DNA of 64,000 nucleotides, taken from Magnaporthiopsis rhizophila (taxonomy: Eukaryota > Ascomycota > Sordariomycetes > Magnaporthales > Magnaporthaceae). Location: NCBI GenBank assembly GCA_003049465.1, contig PYSS01000011.1, forward strand, positions 186,001 to 250,000, written 5' to 3'. The notes below the pieces were generated by a model that was given only the letters and a program-made list of their open reading frames with translations, had not been told where the DNA came from and ran no database searches. Position 1 is the stretch's first letter; every line of letters begins with the position of its first letter. A program made the position numbers and the translations under genes. Positions 55,810 through 64,000 of this stretch are shown here, piece after piece.

Positions 55810-56964
55810 ATGTCCGCCTCCGGAGAACGTCTGAAAGATGAGGTAAAAACAAGCTTCGTATGACGGCATCGTGCCGGAGGCCAGAGGCTGACGATGCTGT
55901 CTCGCCGCCGCCTCAGGGTTCAAGACTGCAGGTCGTGACTGCGGGCGCGACGGCCGGAATGGTAGCCCGGTAGGTTCCCTTTATGCTTCATGGGGTGAAA
56001 CGGGCCCAGAGAACTACTATCTACCTACCTGCCTAATGAGGTCGCTGACACCGGCCCCAGCTTCGTCATTGCGCCGCTCGATGTCGTCAAGATCCGGCTC
56101 CAGCTGCAGTCGCACTCGCTGTCGGACCCGCTATCGCTCCGGGACCCGCGCATCGGCCCCGTCTACAAGGGCACGATCCCGACCATGCGGCAGATCGTGC
56201 GGGCCGAGGGCTTGACGGGCCTGTGGAAGGGCAACGTGCCGGCCGAGCTGCTCTACATCGCTTACTCGGCCATCCAGTTCACCGCCTACCGCTCCACCGC
56301 CCAGCTGCTGCGGCGCCTCGGCGGTGACGGAACCGGGCGCCGTCTGCCGCCCGCAGCCGAGTCCTTCATCGCCGGCGCGGCCGCCGGCGTCGCCGCAACC
56401 GCCGCCACGTACCCGCTCGACCTGCTTCGCACCCGGTTCGCCGCCCAGGGCAACGACCGCGTTTACTCGTCGCTCCGCCGCGCCGTGGCCGACATCTGGC
56501 GCGACGAAGGGCCGCGCGGCTTCTTCCGCGGCCTGGGTCCGGCCGTGGGCCAGACCCTGCCGTTTATGGGCACCTTCTTCGCCGTCTACGAGTCGCTGCG
56601 CGCGCCCCTGTCGGACGTGAAGCTGCCGTTCCTGTGGGGCGGCCAGCTGGCCCTGGCGAGCATCACGGCCAGCGCCGTCGCCAAGACGGCCGTCTTCCCG
56701 CTCGACCTGGTCCGCCGCCGCATTCAGGTCCAGGGCCCCACGCGGTCTCGATACGTCCACAGGAACATCCCCGAGTACCAGCGGGGCGCCCTGCACACCG
56801 TCTCCGTCATCCTCCGCGCCGAGGGCGTGCGTGGGCTGTACCGTGGCCTGACCGTCAGCCTGCTCAAGGCGGCGCCTGCGAGCGCCGTCACTATGTGGAC
56901 GTACGAGCGTGTCCTGAGGATTCTCATCCAGCTGGAGCAGGGCAGGCAGGAGAAGGCATTATAG
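55810..56964 (+). CDS. mitochondrial thiamine pyrophosphate carrier
   Basis: Three exons, 55810-55842, 55917-55969 and 56061-56964, with consistent phases; 329 residues. It is a mitochondrial carrier with the usual three repeats, each marked by PxDxxxxR/K: IAPLDVVKIRLQLQ, YPLDLLRTRF and FPLDLVRRRIQVQ. Each repeat also has the later Gly-rich/aromatic half (LTGLWKGNVPAELLY, PRGFFRGLGPAVGQTLPFMG, VRGLYRGLTVSLLKAAP). The spacing and the SHSLSDP...GPVYKGT loop after the first repeat agree with TPC1, which imports thiamine pyrophosphate across the inner membrane. The first two exons are tiny (11 codons and 53 bases) and the long frame alone would miss 29 residues, including the start of helix 1. 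Confidence 0.88.
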
Positions 56965-57307
56965 GGGCGTCCCGGGGGGTGTGTCATTTTCAACGGTTGG
57001 TCGAATAGCGTCGTACGGTGCATAGAACCCATATAGAACGGCATACGCGAGTAACAGAATCAAGGCATGGTCACGGGCGTTTGCCGCCTACTTGGACAGA
57101 ATGAATAATAGTGATAAAAAGAAACGTCTATGTGGCGTGTGGTATTTATTGTACATCTTTATCAGCCGCTTCCATCTGCACAAAAACAACTGGCTCTTGC
57201 ACCCGGAGTGAGGCATCAAAACCCTTCTTCCAGTTTTCAACTCCCATTTTTATTTTATTTTTTTCCCGCGCCACTCCTGCGACCACCGGCAGGGTGTTAA
57301 ACAAAAA
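56965..57307. other. short convergent intergenic region
   Basis: About 340 bp between the stop codons of TPC1 and the MICOS gene. Nothing notable is seen. Confidence 0.5.
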
Positions 57308-58273
57308 TTATTTCCCTTTCCTGACCCATCCCTCGATGGTTTCTCTGGTCGCGGTGACCTTGTCCTCGACGAACTGCACACCGAGCTGGTAGTGCAGCTT
57401 GGACATGATGACGCTCTTCTCGACGGCCTCGCGGGTGCGCACGTGGGCGTTGGCCACGGCGGGGACCTTCTCCTCGTACCTCCAGGCCAGGTCGCCGACG
57501 TTGCGCATGGTGAAGGGCAGGACGGACCAGCCGGTGGCGATGCCCAAGGCGACGGGGGTGGCGGCGCGGAGCAGGATGTTGCGGCGCCGGGCCACGATGC
57601 TGCCGGCCATGGCGGCGACCAGGACGTAGACGAGGCCCGGCATCACCCGCTCGCCGCTCTCGCGCGGCGGCGCCAGCGATGCGATGGTCGCCGTGAAGGA
57701 CTGCTCCAGGTCCAGGGCGCGGCCCAGCGCTGAGTTGACGCCGTCCTCGACCGTGGCGGCCTGGGCGTGCAGGAAGAGGCGGGCGCGCCGGATCTGGGCC
57801 GCCAGCAGGTCGGTTGCGGTAGGGCCGCGGCGTTGGCGGGCGACGGGCTGGGCGTCACCGTAACGCTGCTCTGGGGATGGCAGAGCTGGGGTTGAGTCCT
57901 TCGGGGCTGAGGGGGCTTCATCGTAGTCGTCATAGATGGACTTTTTGGCCTAGAGAAGTGGGGGGAGCGGCGAGGAAAAAGTAGGCGAGGCGAGGTGTCA
58001 GTCAAAGCAGCAAGTGGGACGCCAGGACCGCCTAGAAATCTACGCAGGCAGATGGCTAGGTACTAAACAGCGGGGAGCGGCGACTGACTGGTAGCCGGAG
58101 GTCGGAGGGAGCCTCGGCGTGGGCAACCGAGGGATATAAAGCAACGGACCCGGCGATAAGGCCGGCGGCCAATTTTGCTGGAGCACGCTTCGGAGAGGTC
58201 AGCCGAGTGCAGATAGGGACCAATTGACGGCGTCGCGCATGCTTACCTGGCCCAGCAGCACCCTGGCAGCCAT
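57308..58273 (-). CDS. MICOS complex subunit of the apolipoprotein O family (Mic26/Mic27)
   Basis: Exons on the minus strand 58273-58247, 58187-58089 and 57949-57308; 255 residues. The first two donors are GTAAGC and GTCAGT, the second being the weaker call. The N-terminus (MAARVLLGQRAPAKLAAGLI, VALYPSVAHA) looks like a mitochondrial targeting or membrane segment. It is followed by AKKSIYDDYDEAP, a motif of fungal Mic26-type proteins. The C-terminal half contains GLVYVLVAAMAGSIVARR and LLRAATPVALGIATGWSVLP, the two Gly-rich inner-membrane segments of the apolipoprotein O domain, separated by a short basic loop. MICOS holds cristae junctions together. It lies head to head with OCT1 across 588 bp. 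Confidence 0.83.
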
Positions 58274-58861
58274 CTTCGACCGTCTTTCGCGATGATGGAC
58301 TAGGCGACGGGAGGGACGGGGCGTGGTGCGTGGTTGTTAGCACAACGACTGCATTTACTGTGCTAGGTAGGCTGTCTTTCCAGCTTCCCGGCGGCTGTGG
58401 TGGTGCGTGTGGTCAGTGCGCTCCCCAAATGACGATGCTAGTGCGGCAAAATCCGGGACATGTTCGGGCTCCACTGATTTTTTTTTTCCTCGTGGGCTGC
58501 TTCAGTGGAGTGCCGCTATCGATTGATTTCAACCCACCCGAGCTCCCACTATACTTCCCCACTGAAAGACATCATCCATTCTTGCGTGGCTTGCGACATC
58601 GCATTTTCGCCCACCACATTCAAAATGTGTAGCCGGTTCGCAGCTTGGCCGAACTGAAATTGAGTCGACTACACACTAGCACTCCGTACGGCAGATTCTG
58701 CGCTAGCTGGACACTTGCCCCGAGATGACAGGGTCCCGGTCTTGCATGGTGTAGCAACAGCAGACTCTCGCACGCGACCCCGGCCCGCCGCTCACGCCCC
58801 TCCGATCTAACACCGACCATGCCGTAGCGGTGTCGAATCAAGACAGCAAGATACACACGTC
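58274..58861. promoter_or_regulatory. divergent promoter region of the MICOS and OCT1 genes
   Basis: 588 bp between the start codons of two nuclear genes for mitochondrial proteins on opposite strands, so they may share control elements. None can be named. Confidence 0.45.
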
Positions 58862-61306
58862 ATGCTCAAGCTCCTTCGGCCTCGGCCATGGGTCTGCACT
58901 AGTTGCCTCCACCGGACCTCGGCTCTGCGGCCCCGGGCTGGCCTTGGACGCCGCTTGTCCACAGCGTCCAGCGCCGCGGCGACGACGGCGACAGCGATAC
59001 CCACCCCGACTCTGCCCGCCGACCACGGAACGAGCGAGACGCACGATGACTCGATCCTCCGCCAGATATTCGACTCGCCTGCTGCGTGGCGCGAGTTCTC
59101 GTCCAGATCGGCCGTGTTTCCCACCGGAAACGCTGGTCTCTTCCGCAACGCCTACCTCACGAGCCCGGATGGCTTCCTGGCGTTTGCCCAGTCCACCCTG
59201 CTCAAGGCGCATGGCATAGTAGAGCGCGTGCTCGGCGCGTCTGCTCTCGATGAGTACAAGAACATCGTGCGAGACTTGGACCGTCTGAGCGACCTCCTGT
59301 GCCGCGTCATAGACCTATGCGACTTTGTGAGGGCCACCCACCCGGACGGCCGCATCCAGAGGGCCGCCTCGGATGCCTGGTACATGGTATACCAGTACAT
59401 GAACCAGCTCAACACCACGACTGGCTTGAACGACCAGCTCGGCCGCGCCATGGCCGACCCAGCCGTCACAGCATCGTGGTCTGACGAAGAGAAGTCGGTG
59501 GCCCAGCTGCTCAAGCTAGACTTTATGAAGTCCGCCGTCAACCTGCCCCAGGCCGCCCGCGACCGCTTTGTCGATCTTTCGCAGAAGATCAGCCAGATAG
59601 GGTCTGAGTTCGTGAATGAGATGGCCCCTGAGAAGCGCCGTCTGGTCCTGCCATCGGACAAGTTCCATGGCATGGACCCCCAGTTCGTCCGCAATTTTTC
59701 GCGGAAGGGCATGGTCAGCCTGCCCACCATGAGTGGCGAAGCCGCCGCAGCCTTGCGCACCGTCCACGACGAGGAGACCAGGAAGGCAATTTACTATGCT
59801 ATCCGGACGGCGTCGCGCCATTCAGTTGGCCTCCTCGAGGCCTTGCTAAAGTTCCGTGCCGATCTCGCCGAACTCGCCGGGTTCGAGAGCTACGGCCACA
59901 TGGCCCTCCGCGACAGGATGATGGCGAAGAGCCCCGAGTCGGTCCAGCAATTTTTAGTTGCTTTGGCTCAAAATAACTGCCCCAAAGTTATGCAGGAGGC
60001 TGACCAGCTGGCCCAAGAGAAGCGGCTTCACCTGGGTCAGCCTTTTGTCACACTCGAGCCGTGGGACAGAGATTATTATATCAACCGCGTCGGCGCTACC
60101 TCGACTCCGCCTGGGCCGAGCCGCGATGACGCATTATCCAGCTACTTCTCGGTGGGCAGCGTGATGCAGGGGCTCTCGAGGCTTTTTGGCCGTCTGTACG
60201 GCATACGCTTTGTGCCGCGCGAGACGCTGCCCGGCGAGAAGTGGCACCCCGATGTGCGGCGTCTCGACGTGATCTCGGACACGGACGGCCATGTAGCTGT
60301 TTTGTACTGCGACCTCTTCTACCGCGACGACAAGTCACCAAATCCGGCACACTTTACGATCCGCTGCTCTCGCGAGATTGCTGAGAGCGAGATCGCCGAG
60401 GCAGCCGCGGGACAGCAGCCCGAGTACATGCACGGTCACACGAGCCCCGTGTTTGAATCGCCCGAGCTAGCGGCCAACGATGGAATGGCCACCTCTAGGC
60501 TTCCGGGCAGCGTGCTGAAGCAGCTGCCAACGATCGCGCTGGTGTGCGACTTCCCACAGCGCGAAGCCGGCGGCATGGGTGGGGAGAGGCCGGCGTTCCT
60601 GAGCTTCTCGCAGCTCGAGACGCTCTTCCACGAGATGGGCCACGCGATCCACTCGGTGCTGGCGCGTACGTCGTTCCAGAACGTGGCTGGCACGCGATGC
60701 GCAACGGACCTGGCGGAGCTTCCGTCGACGCTGATGGAGTACTTCGCGGCGGATCCGTCGGTGCTGGCGCTGTTTGCCCGTCACCACGAGACGGGCGAGG
60801 CACTGGACTACGGACTCGTGGCGGAACGGCTGCGGCGATCGCGGCAGTTCGAGGGCTGCGGGACCGACTACCAGGTGATACTGGCCATGTTGGACCAGGT
60901 CTACCATTCGCCCGAGGCCTCGGCGCCGGGCTTCAGCTCGACCGAGGCGTACCACGCGCTGCAGACGCGACACAGCAGCCTCGCGCCAGACCCGTCCTCG
61001 ACGCGCTGGCAGGGCTTCTTCGGACACCTGTTTGGGTACGGCAGCACCTACTACAGCTATCTGTTTGACCAGGTGCTGGCGGAGCGGGCCTGGAAGGTGG
61101 TCTTCTCGTCGGGCCGTGGCGGCGCCGCCCTTAGCCGCGAGGCCGGCGAGCACCTCAAGGACAGCCTGCTCAAGTGGGGTGGCAGCCGTGACCCGTGGAG
61201 ATGCGTGTCAGACGCGCTGCGGGACGAGCGGATCGCCGAGGGCGGCGAGGTGGCCATGGCCCTTGTTGGCAGCTGGGGCACCAGCAAGAAGACGGCCGGG
61301 ACCTGA
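58862..61306 (+). CDS. mitochondrial intermediate peptidase
   Basis: Single exon, 814 residues, the usual length for the family. A mitochondrial presequence rich in Arg, Ser and Ala occupies about the first 40 residues. The M3 metallopeptidase domain has the zinc motif HEMGH at 590-594 (FHEMGHAIH) and the third ligand Glu at about 619 in DLAELPSTLMEYF. Downstream, GHLFGYGSTYYSYL carries the conserved substrate-side Gly/His/Tyr residues. Oct1 removes an octapeptide from proteins already cut by the matrix processing peptidase. All catalytic residues are present and the frame is intact. The start is the first ATG in the frame and gives a normal targeting sequence. Confidence 0.95.
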   Translation: MLKLLRPRPWVCTSCLHRTSALRPRAGLGRRLSTASSAAATTATAIPTPTLPADHGTSETHDDSILRQIFDSPAAWREFSSRSAVFPTGNAGLFRNAYLTSPDGFLAFAQSTLLKAHGIVERVLGASALDEYKNIVRDLDRLSDLLCRVIDLCDFVRATHPDGRIQRAASDAWYMVYQYMNQLNTTTGLNDQLGRAMADPAVTASWSDEEKSVAQLLKLDFMKSAVNLPQAARDRFVDLSQKISQIGSEFVNEMAPEKRRLVLPSDKFHGMDPQFVRNFSRKGMVSLPTMSGEAAAALRTVHDEETRKAIYYAIRTASRHSVGLLEALLKFRADLAELAGFESYGHMALRDRMMAKSPESVQQFLVALAQNNCPKVMQEADQLAQEKRLHLGQPFVTLEPWDRDYYINRVGATSTPPGPSRDDALSSYFSVGSVMQGLSRLFGRLYGIRFVPRETLPGEKWHPDVRRLDVISDTDGHVAVLYCDLFYRDDKSPNPAHFTIRCSREIAESEIAEAAAGQQPEYMHGHTSPVFESPELAANDGMATSRLPGSVLKQLPTIALVCDFPQREAGGMGGERPAFLSFSQLETLFHEMGHAIHSVLARTSFQNVAGTRCATDLAELPSTLMEYFAADPSVLALFARHHETGEALDYGLVAERLRRSRQFEGCGTDYQVILAMLDQVYHSPEASAPGFSSTEAYHALQTRHSSLAPDPSSTRWQGFFGHLFGYGSTYYSYLFDQVLAERAWKVVFSSGRGGAALSREAGEHLKDSLLKWGGSRDPWRCVSDALRDERIAEGGEVAMALVGSWGTSKKTAGT

Positions 61307-62131
61307 GGGCGGGTGAGCCTGTCTCTAGCAGAGGCTGGGCCTTGGAGCCGCCATTGTAGCGTTACGGTGTACCATATCGTTCAACCAGCAGATGAGCCTG
61401 GAAGGGCAGCCCACAGGCAGACATAGGATAAGTCTGACCGCCTGTCAGGGAAGAAATACTCCAAAGTGGGCATTATAGCTCACATAAATCATATGAAAGT
61501 TATAAAATAGACACGATTGAGAAAAATATTTTTCTTCTACTCTTCTCATGCATCCTCTAGCTTGCCCTGCAACGGCTGGCGCCAAGAGAGCTGAAAGTGT
61601 ACCCCTGAAGGTAGCGCGTGGGGCTTGACAGGGGCCCAGGAACCAGTCCAGGTCCAATGCAGCCCTCCCTCGTCAGCTCGATCGAGCTGGGGAAATTGGG
61701 TCATTGGAGATGCGCCTCCATCTGGCAGCGATAGCGCGGCCAGCCCGATGTGAGATGGGGAGTCGATGGGTGGACTTTGTCCTTTCTGCTTTTTCCATCT
61801 CTTTGTAAAATTCCATCACTTTTTTTTTTTTTTTTTTTTTTTTTGTGTGTTGACAGCAACTTGGGTTTTCCGCACCCAATTACGTAGCTCGTTCCGCGGC
61901 TCCCGGCCACGGGCACCCCTCGAACAGACCTGCAGGGGGTTGAGGGAGATAACAAGGCCAGGCTGACGCTGGTCGCATAGGGGGTGGTAAGTGCCGGTTC
62001 GTGGTCGACAGCCAGATCCCACGACGAAAAGACGCTCAGAAGCAACAACACGCACAAAAAGTGCTCCCGAAAACACGCCCGACTCGACCGACGGCCCGCC
62101 AAAGAAACCCGACGAGATCGACCGCTCAGCA
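61307..62131. other. intergenic region between OCT1 and the WSC gene
   Basis: About 825 bp with a 25-T run at 61820-61844. No gene is seen. The WSC-gene frame is open upstream to about 61991, but that part lacks a signal peptide and is taken as leader. Confidence 0.5.
61820..61844. repeat. poly-T tract
   Basis: An uninterrupted run of 25 T on the plus strand, about 290 bp upstream of the WSC start codon. Confidence 0.9.
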
Positions 62132-62874
62132 ATGGCGCTTGGCCGCACCCTTGGCCCCGTGCAGGCCCCTGTGCTCCTGCTGCTGCTCCTCGTCCTCCTC
62201 GTCGCGCCCCGCCCGGCACGCGCGCAGACGACGCCAACGCCGGCCATCTACACGCCGCCGGCGGGCAGCAAGTTCCGGTACAGCGGCTGCTACAACGAGA
62301 CGACGGACCTTCCGGGAACGGCGCGGGAGCGCGCCCTGGACGGGTCGCACCGGGTCGCGCCGGGCTCGATGACGGTGCAGGCGTGCATCGACTTTTGCGG
62401 CGGCGGCGCGGACAAGCCGTACAAGTACGCCGGGCTTGAGTTTTCCAGGTATGTACCTAGGTGAGGGACTGTGGTGGTGGTGGTGGTTATGGGGACGTCG
62501 GGTGGAGGAGCGGGTGGAGTTGATATGGTTTCATGCATGTATTACCCTATCACGGCTATCGTCAACTGACCCTGATATTGTTCTTCCCCTCAGAGAATGC
62601 TGGTGCGGCAACAGCCTCTCCCCTCTCGCCACCAAGTTCGCCGACTCTGAATGCAACACGGCCTGCGACGGCGACCCAAAGATTATATGCGGCGGGCCCA
62701 TGAAGCTGTCGGTGCGTTACCCTAAACCTGTTGTTGAGATGGGGTCCATCTAACCATGTCCTGTCGCTTTCGTCTTAGGTCTACATGAATGGAGCTCCGA
62801 GGTCTGCTGCCGGCGTGTCTCTTCTTGTCGTCTGCACCGTCGGGGCGGCTACGATAATGCGCCTGCTCACCTAG
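62132..62874 (+). CDS. small WSC-domain cell-surface protein, probably GPI-anchored
   Basis: Three exons, 62132-62448, 62594-62711 and 62779-62874, phases 2 and 0; 176 residues. The signal peptide is Leu-rich (LLLLLLVLLVAPRPARA). The WSC domain spans roughly 47-140 and carries the expected Cys pattern: YSGCYNETTD, QACIDFC, YAGLEFSRECWCGNSL, SECNTACDGDPKIICGG, ending in KLSVYM. The C-terminus is short and hydrophobic (VSLLVVCTVGAATIMRLL) after a Gly/Ala/Ser stretch, fitting a GPI-anchor signal better than a sensor helix because no cytosolic tail follows. WSC domains bind polysaccharide. A wall or secreted carbohydrate-binding role is likely; a stress-sensor role is unlikely without a tail. Confidence 0.85.
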
Positions 62875-63096
62875 CATCGTCTCTATCTCCCATCTCTCTT
62901 CAATGGGGCATCACATAGACAACAAACATAGATCACTACAAAAGCAAAGTAGCTAGTTGTAATGTTTTTTTTCGGTGACAAAAAGGTATCAGCGTGGCGA
63001 TGGATTGCATTTGTCTGGCACATATAAGATATGTCCGTACAGTTTGAATTACATGGGAATCAATATTATCTCTGCCCACCTGGTCCATCAGGACCA

Positions 63097-64000
63097 TCAC
63101 AGCCTCAGTGGTCCGAGCCCCCTCTTCTGCATGGCCTTCTGCACGCTCTTCCGCGCTCTTTGTACCATGAGCTGCCACCGCCTTTTACCCTCGCCTGTGT
63201 CCTCGTCCTCCTCGACCAGCCAGTCCAACCAGGCCACAAGAAGCTGTGCCTTCTCCATGTCCCTCTCCTCGAGCACCACCCTCGTGAGGTAGTCTCCCAG
63301 CATGTCCGCGTCGCGCCGGTGTGGTCCAGTGTGCAGCGTGTCCTGGTGCCAGAGGTGCAGCATGGTCTTGATCTCGGGTAGAGACGTTAGCGACTGCTGT
63401 GCAAACCCTATCCGCGGCTGACGCTCTGGGAACTTCATTTTCGCTTCTTCTTCCTCCTCCTCCTCCAGCATATACCACTGTTCCACTGCTTGATCTTCGC
63501 AACCTCTTTCCCCCTCTTCTTCGGCTTCTCCTGGCTCCTGATCCATATCCACTTCCATCTCGTTCCTCTGTTCTGCCGGCGTCCCATGTCTCGGAGGCAC
63601 ATCAATGGTAATATCCCCTGGCTGCGCCGCCCGTTGTCGCTGGTAGTTGGCGATTATCCCGTTTCGCACTTCCTCTGGAAGCGCAGCAAGGAATTCCGTA
63701 TCCAGACCCTCCAGGCCGTCGTCCGCAGCAACCACAACATCATTGTCGCGTCGGGGTACCGCTCTCATGAGATTCGTTTGGAGCAGGCCAGCCTCGGCAT
63801 CATTTTGTCGCTCGCGTGCCCGACTGAGCATGTCCCGGACACCGCGATCTCTTTTCGTTGGCGTCGTACGTTGTGGCGGCAAGTTGATGACACGATCTTT
63901 TCGCGGCGACTGTGGCAGCAGGGTTTGGCCGCTCCGCTTCTTCGCAGGCCCGAGAACCTCGGCCTTTACATCATCTGGTAGCTGACTCAAGACCTCGGGG
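63097..64000 (-). CDS. DNA repair protein REV1, C-terminal part only
   Basis: Minus-strand frame ending at 63097 and running off the right edge of the window, so the start and the polymerase domain are not seen; about 301 residues are visible. Two ubiquitin-binding motifs of the REV1 kind are present: LSQLPDDVKAEVLG at the very edge, and FLAALPEEVRNGIIANYQ some 100 residues later. The last 120 residues (IGFAQQSLTSLPEIKTMLHLW, DYLTRVVLEERDMEKAQLLVAWLDWL) form the helical C-terminal domain that in REV1 binds other translesion polymerases. An acidic poly-Glu segment lies between. REV1 is a Y-family deoxycytidyl transferase used in DNA damage bypass. The two-UBM plus C-terminal-domain order is specific enough to name it. 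Confidence 0.85.
   Translation of the reverse strand, partial: PEVLSQLPDDVKAEVLGPAKKRSGQTLLPQSPRKDRVINLPPQRTTPTKRDRGVRDMLSRARERQNDAEAGLLQTNLMRAVPRRDNDVVVAADDGLEGLDTEFLAALPEEVRNGIIANYQRQRAAQPGDITIDVPPRHGTPAEQRNEMEVDMDQEPGEAEEEGERGCEDQAVEQWYMLEEEEEEEAKMKFPERQPRIGFAQQSLTSLPEIKTMLHLWHQDTLHTGPHRRDADMLGDYLTRVVLEERDMEKAQLLVAWLDWLVEEDEDTGEGKRRWQLMVQRARKSVQKAMQKRGLGPLRL

Noticed and set aside
1..64000. tRNA, rRNA, CRISPR or transposon ORFs
   Set aside because: Scanning both strands by eye for T-loop signatures, rRNA-like blocks, spaced repeats, transposase, integrase or reverse-transcriptase motifs gave no convincing case; a covariance-model search was not possible.

Overview
The window is nuclear DNA of a filamentous ascomycete, most likely a Sordariomycete. 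Coding exons are GC-rich and interrupted by short introns (about 57-157 bp) with fungal GTRNGY/YAG borders. Recognisable genes are fungal: the amino-acid-permease chaperone SHR3, a PRO1/ADV-1-type Zn2Cys6 regulator, the mitochondrial carrier TPC1, OCT1, a MICOS apolipoprotein-O protein, a WSC-domain surface protein and the C-terminus of REV1. The species cannot be fixed from the sequence. It is a draft assembly: there is a 60-N gap inside a poly-G run at 3178-3237, and a one-N join at 8778 flanked by an artefactual 101-bp duplication.

Layout. 1-4297: no supported gene. 4298-9360: a disordered coiled-coil protein and SHR3, both +. 10609-27501: an accessory island that looks like fungal regulated-cell-death and allorecognition genes. 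In order it holds: a four-helix-bundle plus pseudokinase protein resembling MLKL in design (-); head to head with it a probably active divergent kinase (+); a C2H2-type protein with a one-base frameshift (-); head to head with that, 191 bp away, a gasdermin-like protein (+); directly downstream a DUF7580-like/subtilisin protease with an intact Asp-His-Ser triad but stop codons in its N-terminal part (+); an inverted fragment of an Est1-like gene; and an Est1-like gene with one in-frame TAG (+). 28716-35843: a single-pass Cys-rich surface protein (-) and the PRO1-type regulator (-). 35844-47088: about 11 kb between two divergent genes with no supported coding region. 47089-49663: a SAM-PH protein. 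51319-61306: five genes, four of them mitochondrial (mitoribosomal SOD-fold protein, TPC1, MICOS ApoO protein, OCT1) plus one unknown protein. 62132-64000: a WSC protein and the 3' end of rev1, which leaves the window.

How the genes may work together. Fungal gasdermins are known to be encoded next to proteases that cleave them (Podospora HET-Q1/HET-Q2), and the pair at 20274-24101 fits that plan. The kinase/pseudokinase pair at 10609-16113 recalls the animal RIPK3-MLKL relationship, where a kinase switches on a four-helix-bundle membrane executioner. Having both pairs within 13.5 kb is the most interesting feature of the window. The functional linkage is inference from domain design and gene order. 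Frameshifts and stop codons suggest that part of the island is decaying, or that the draft sequence carries errors there.
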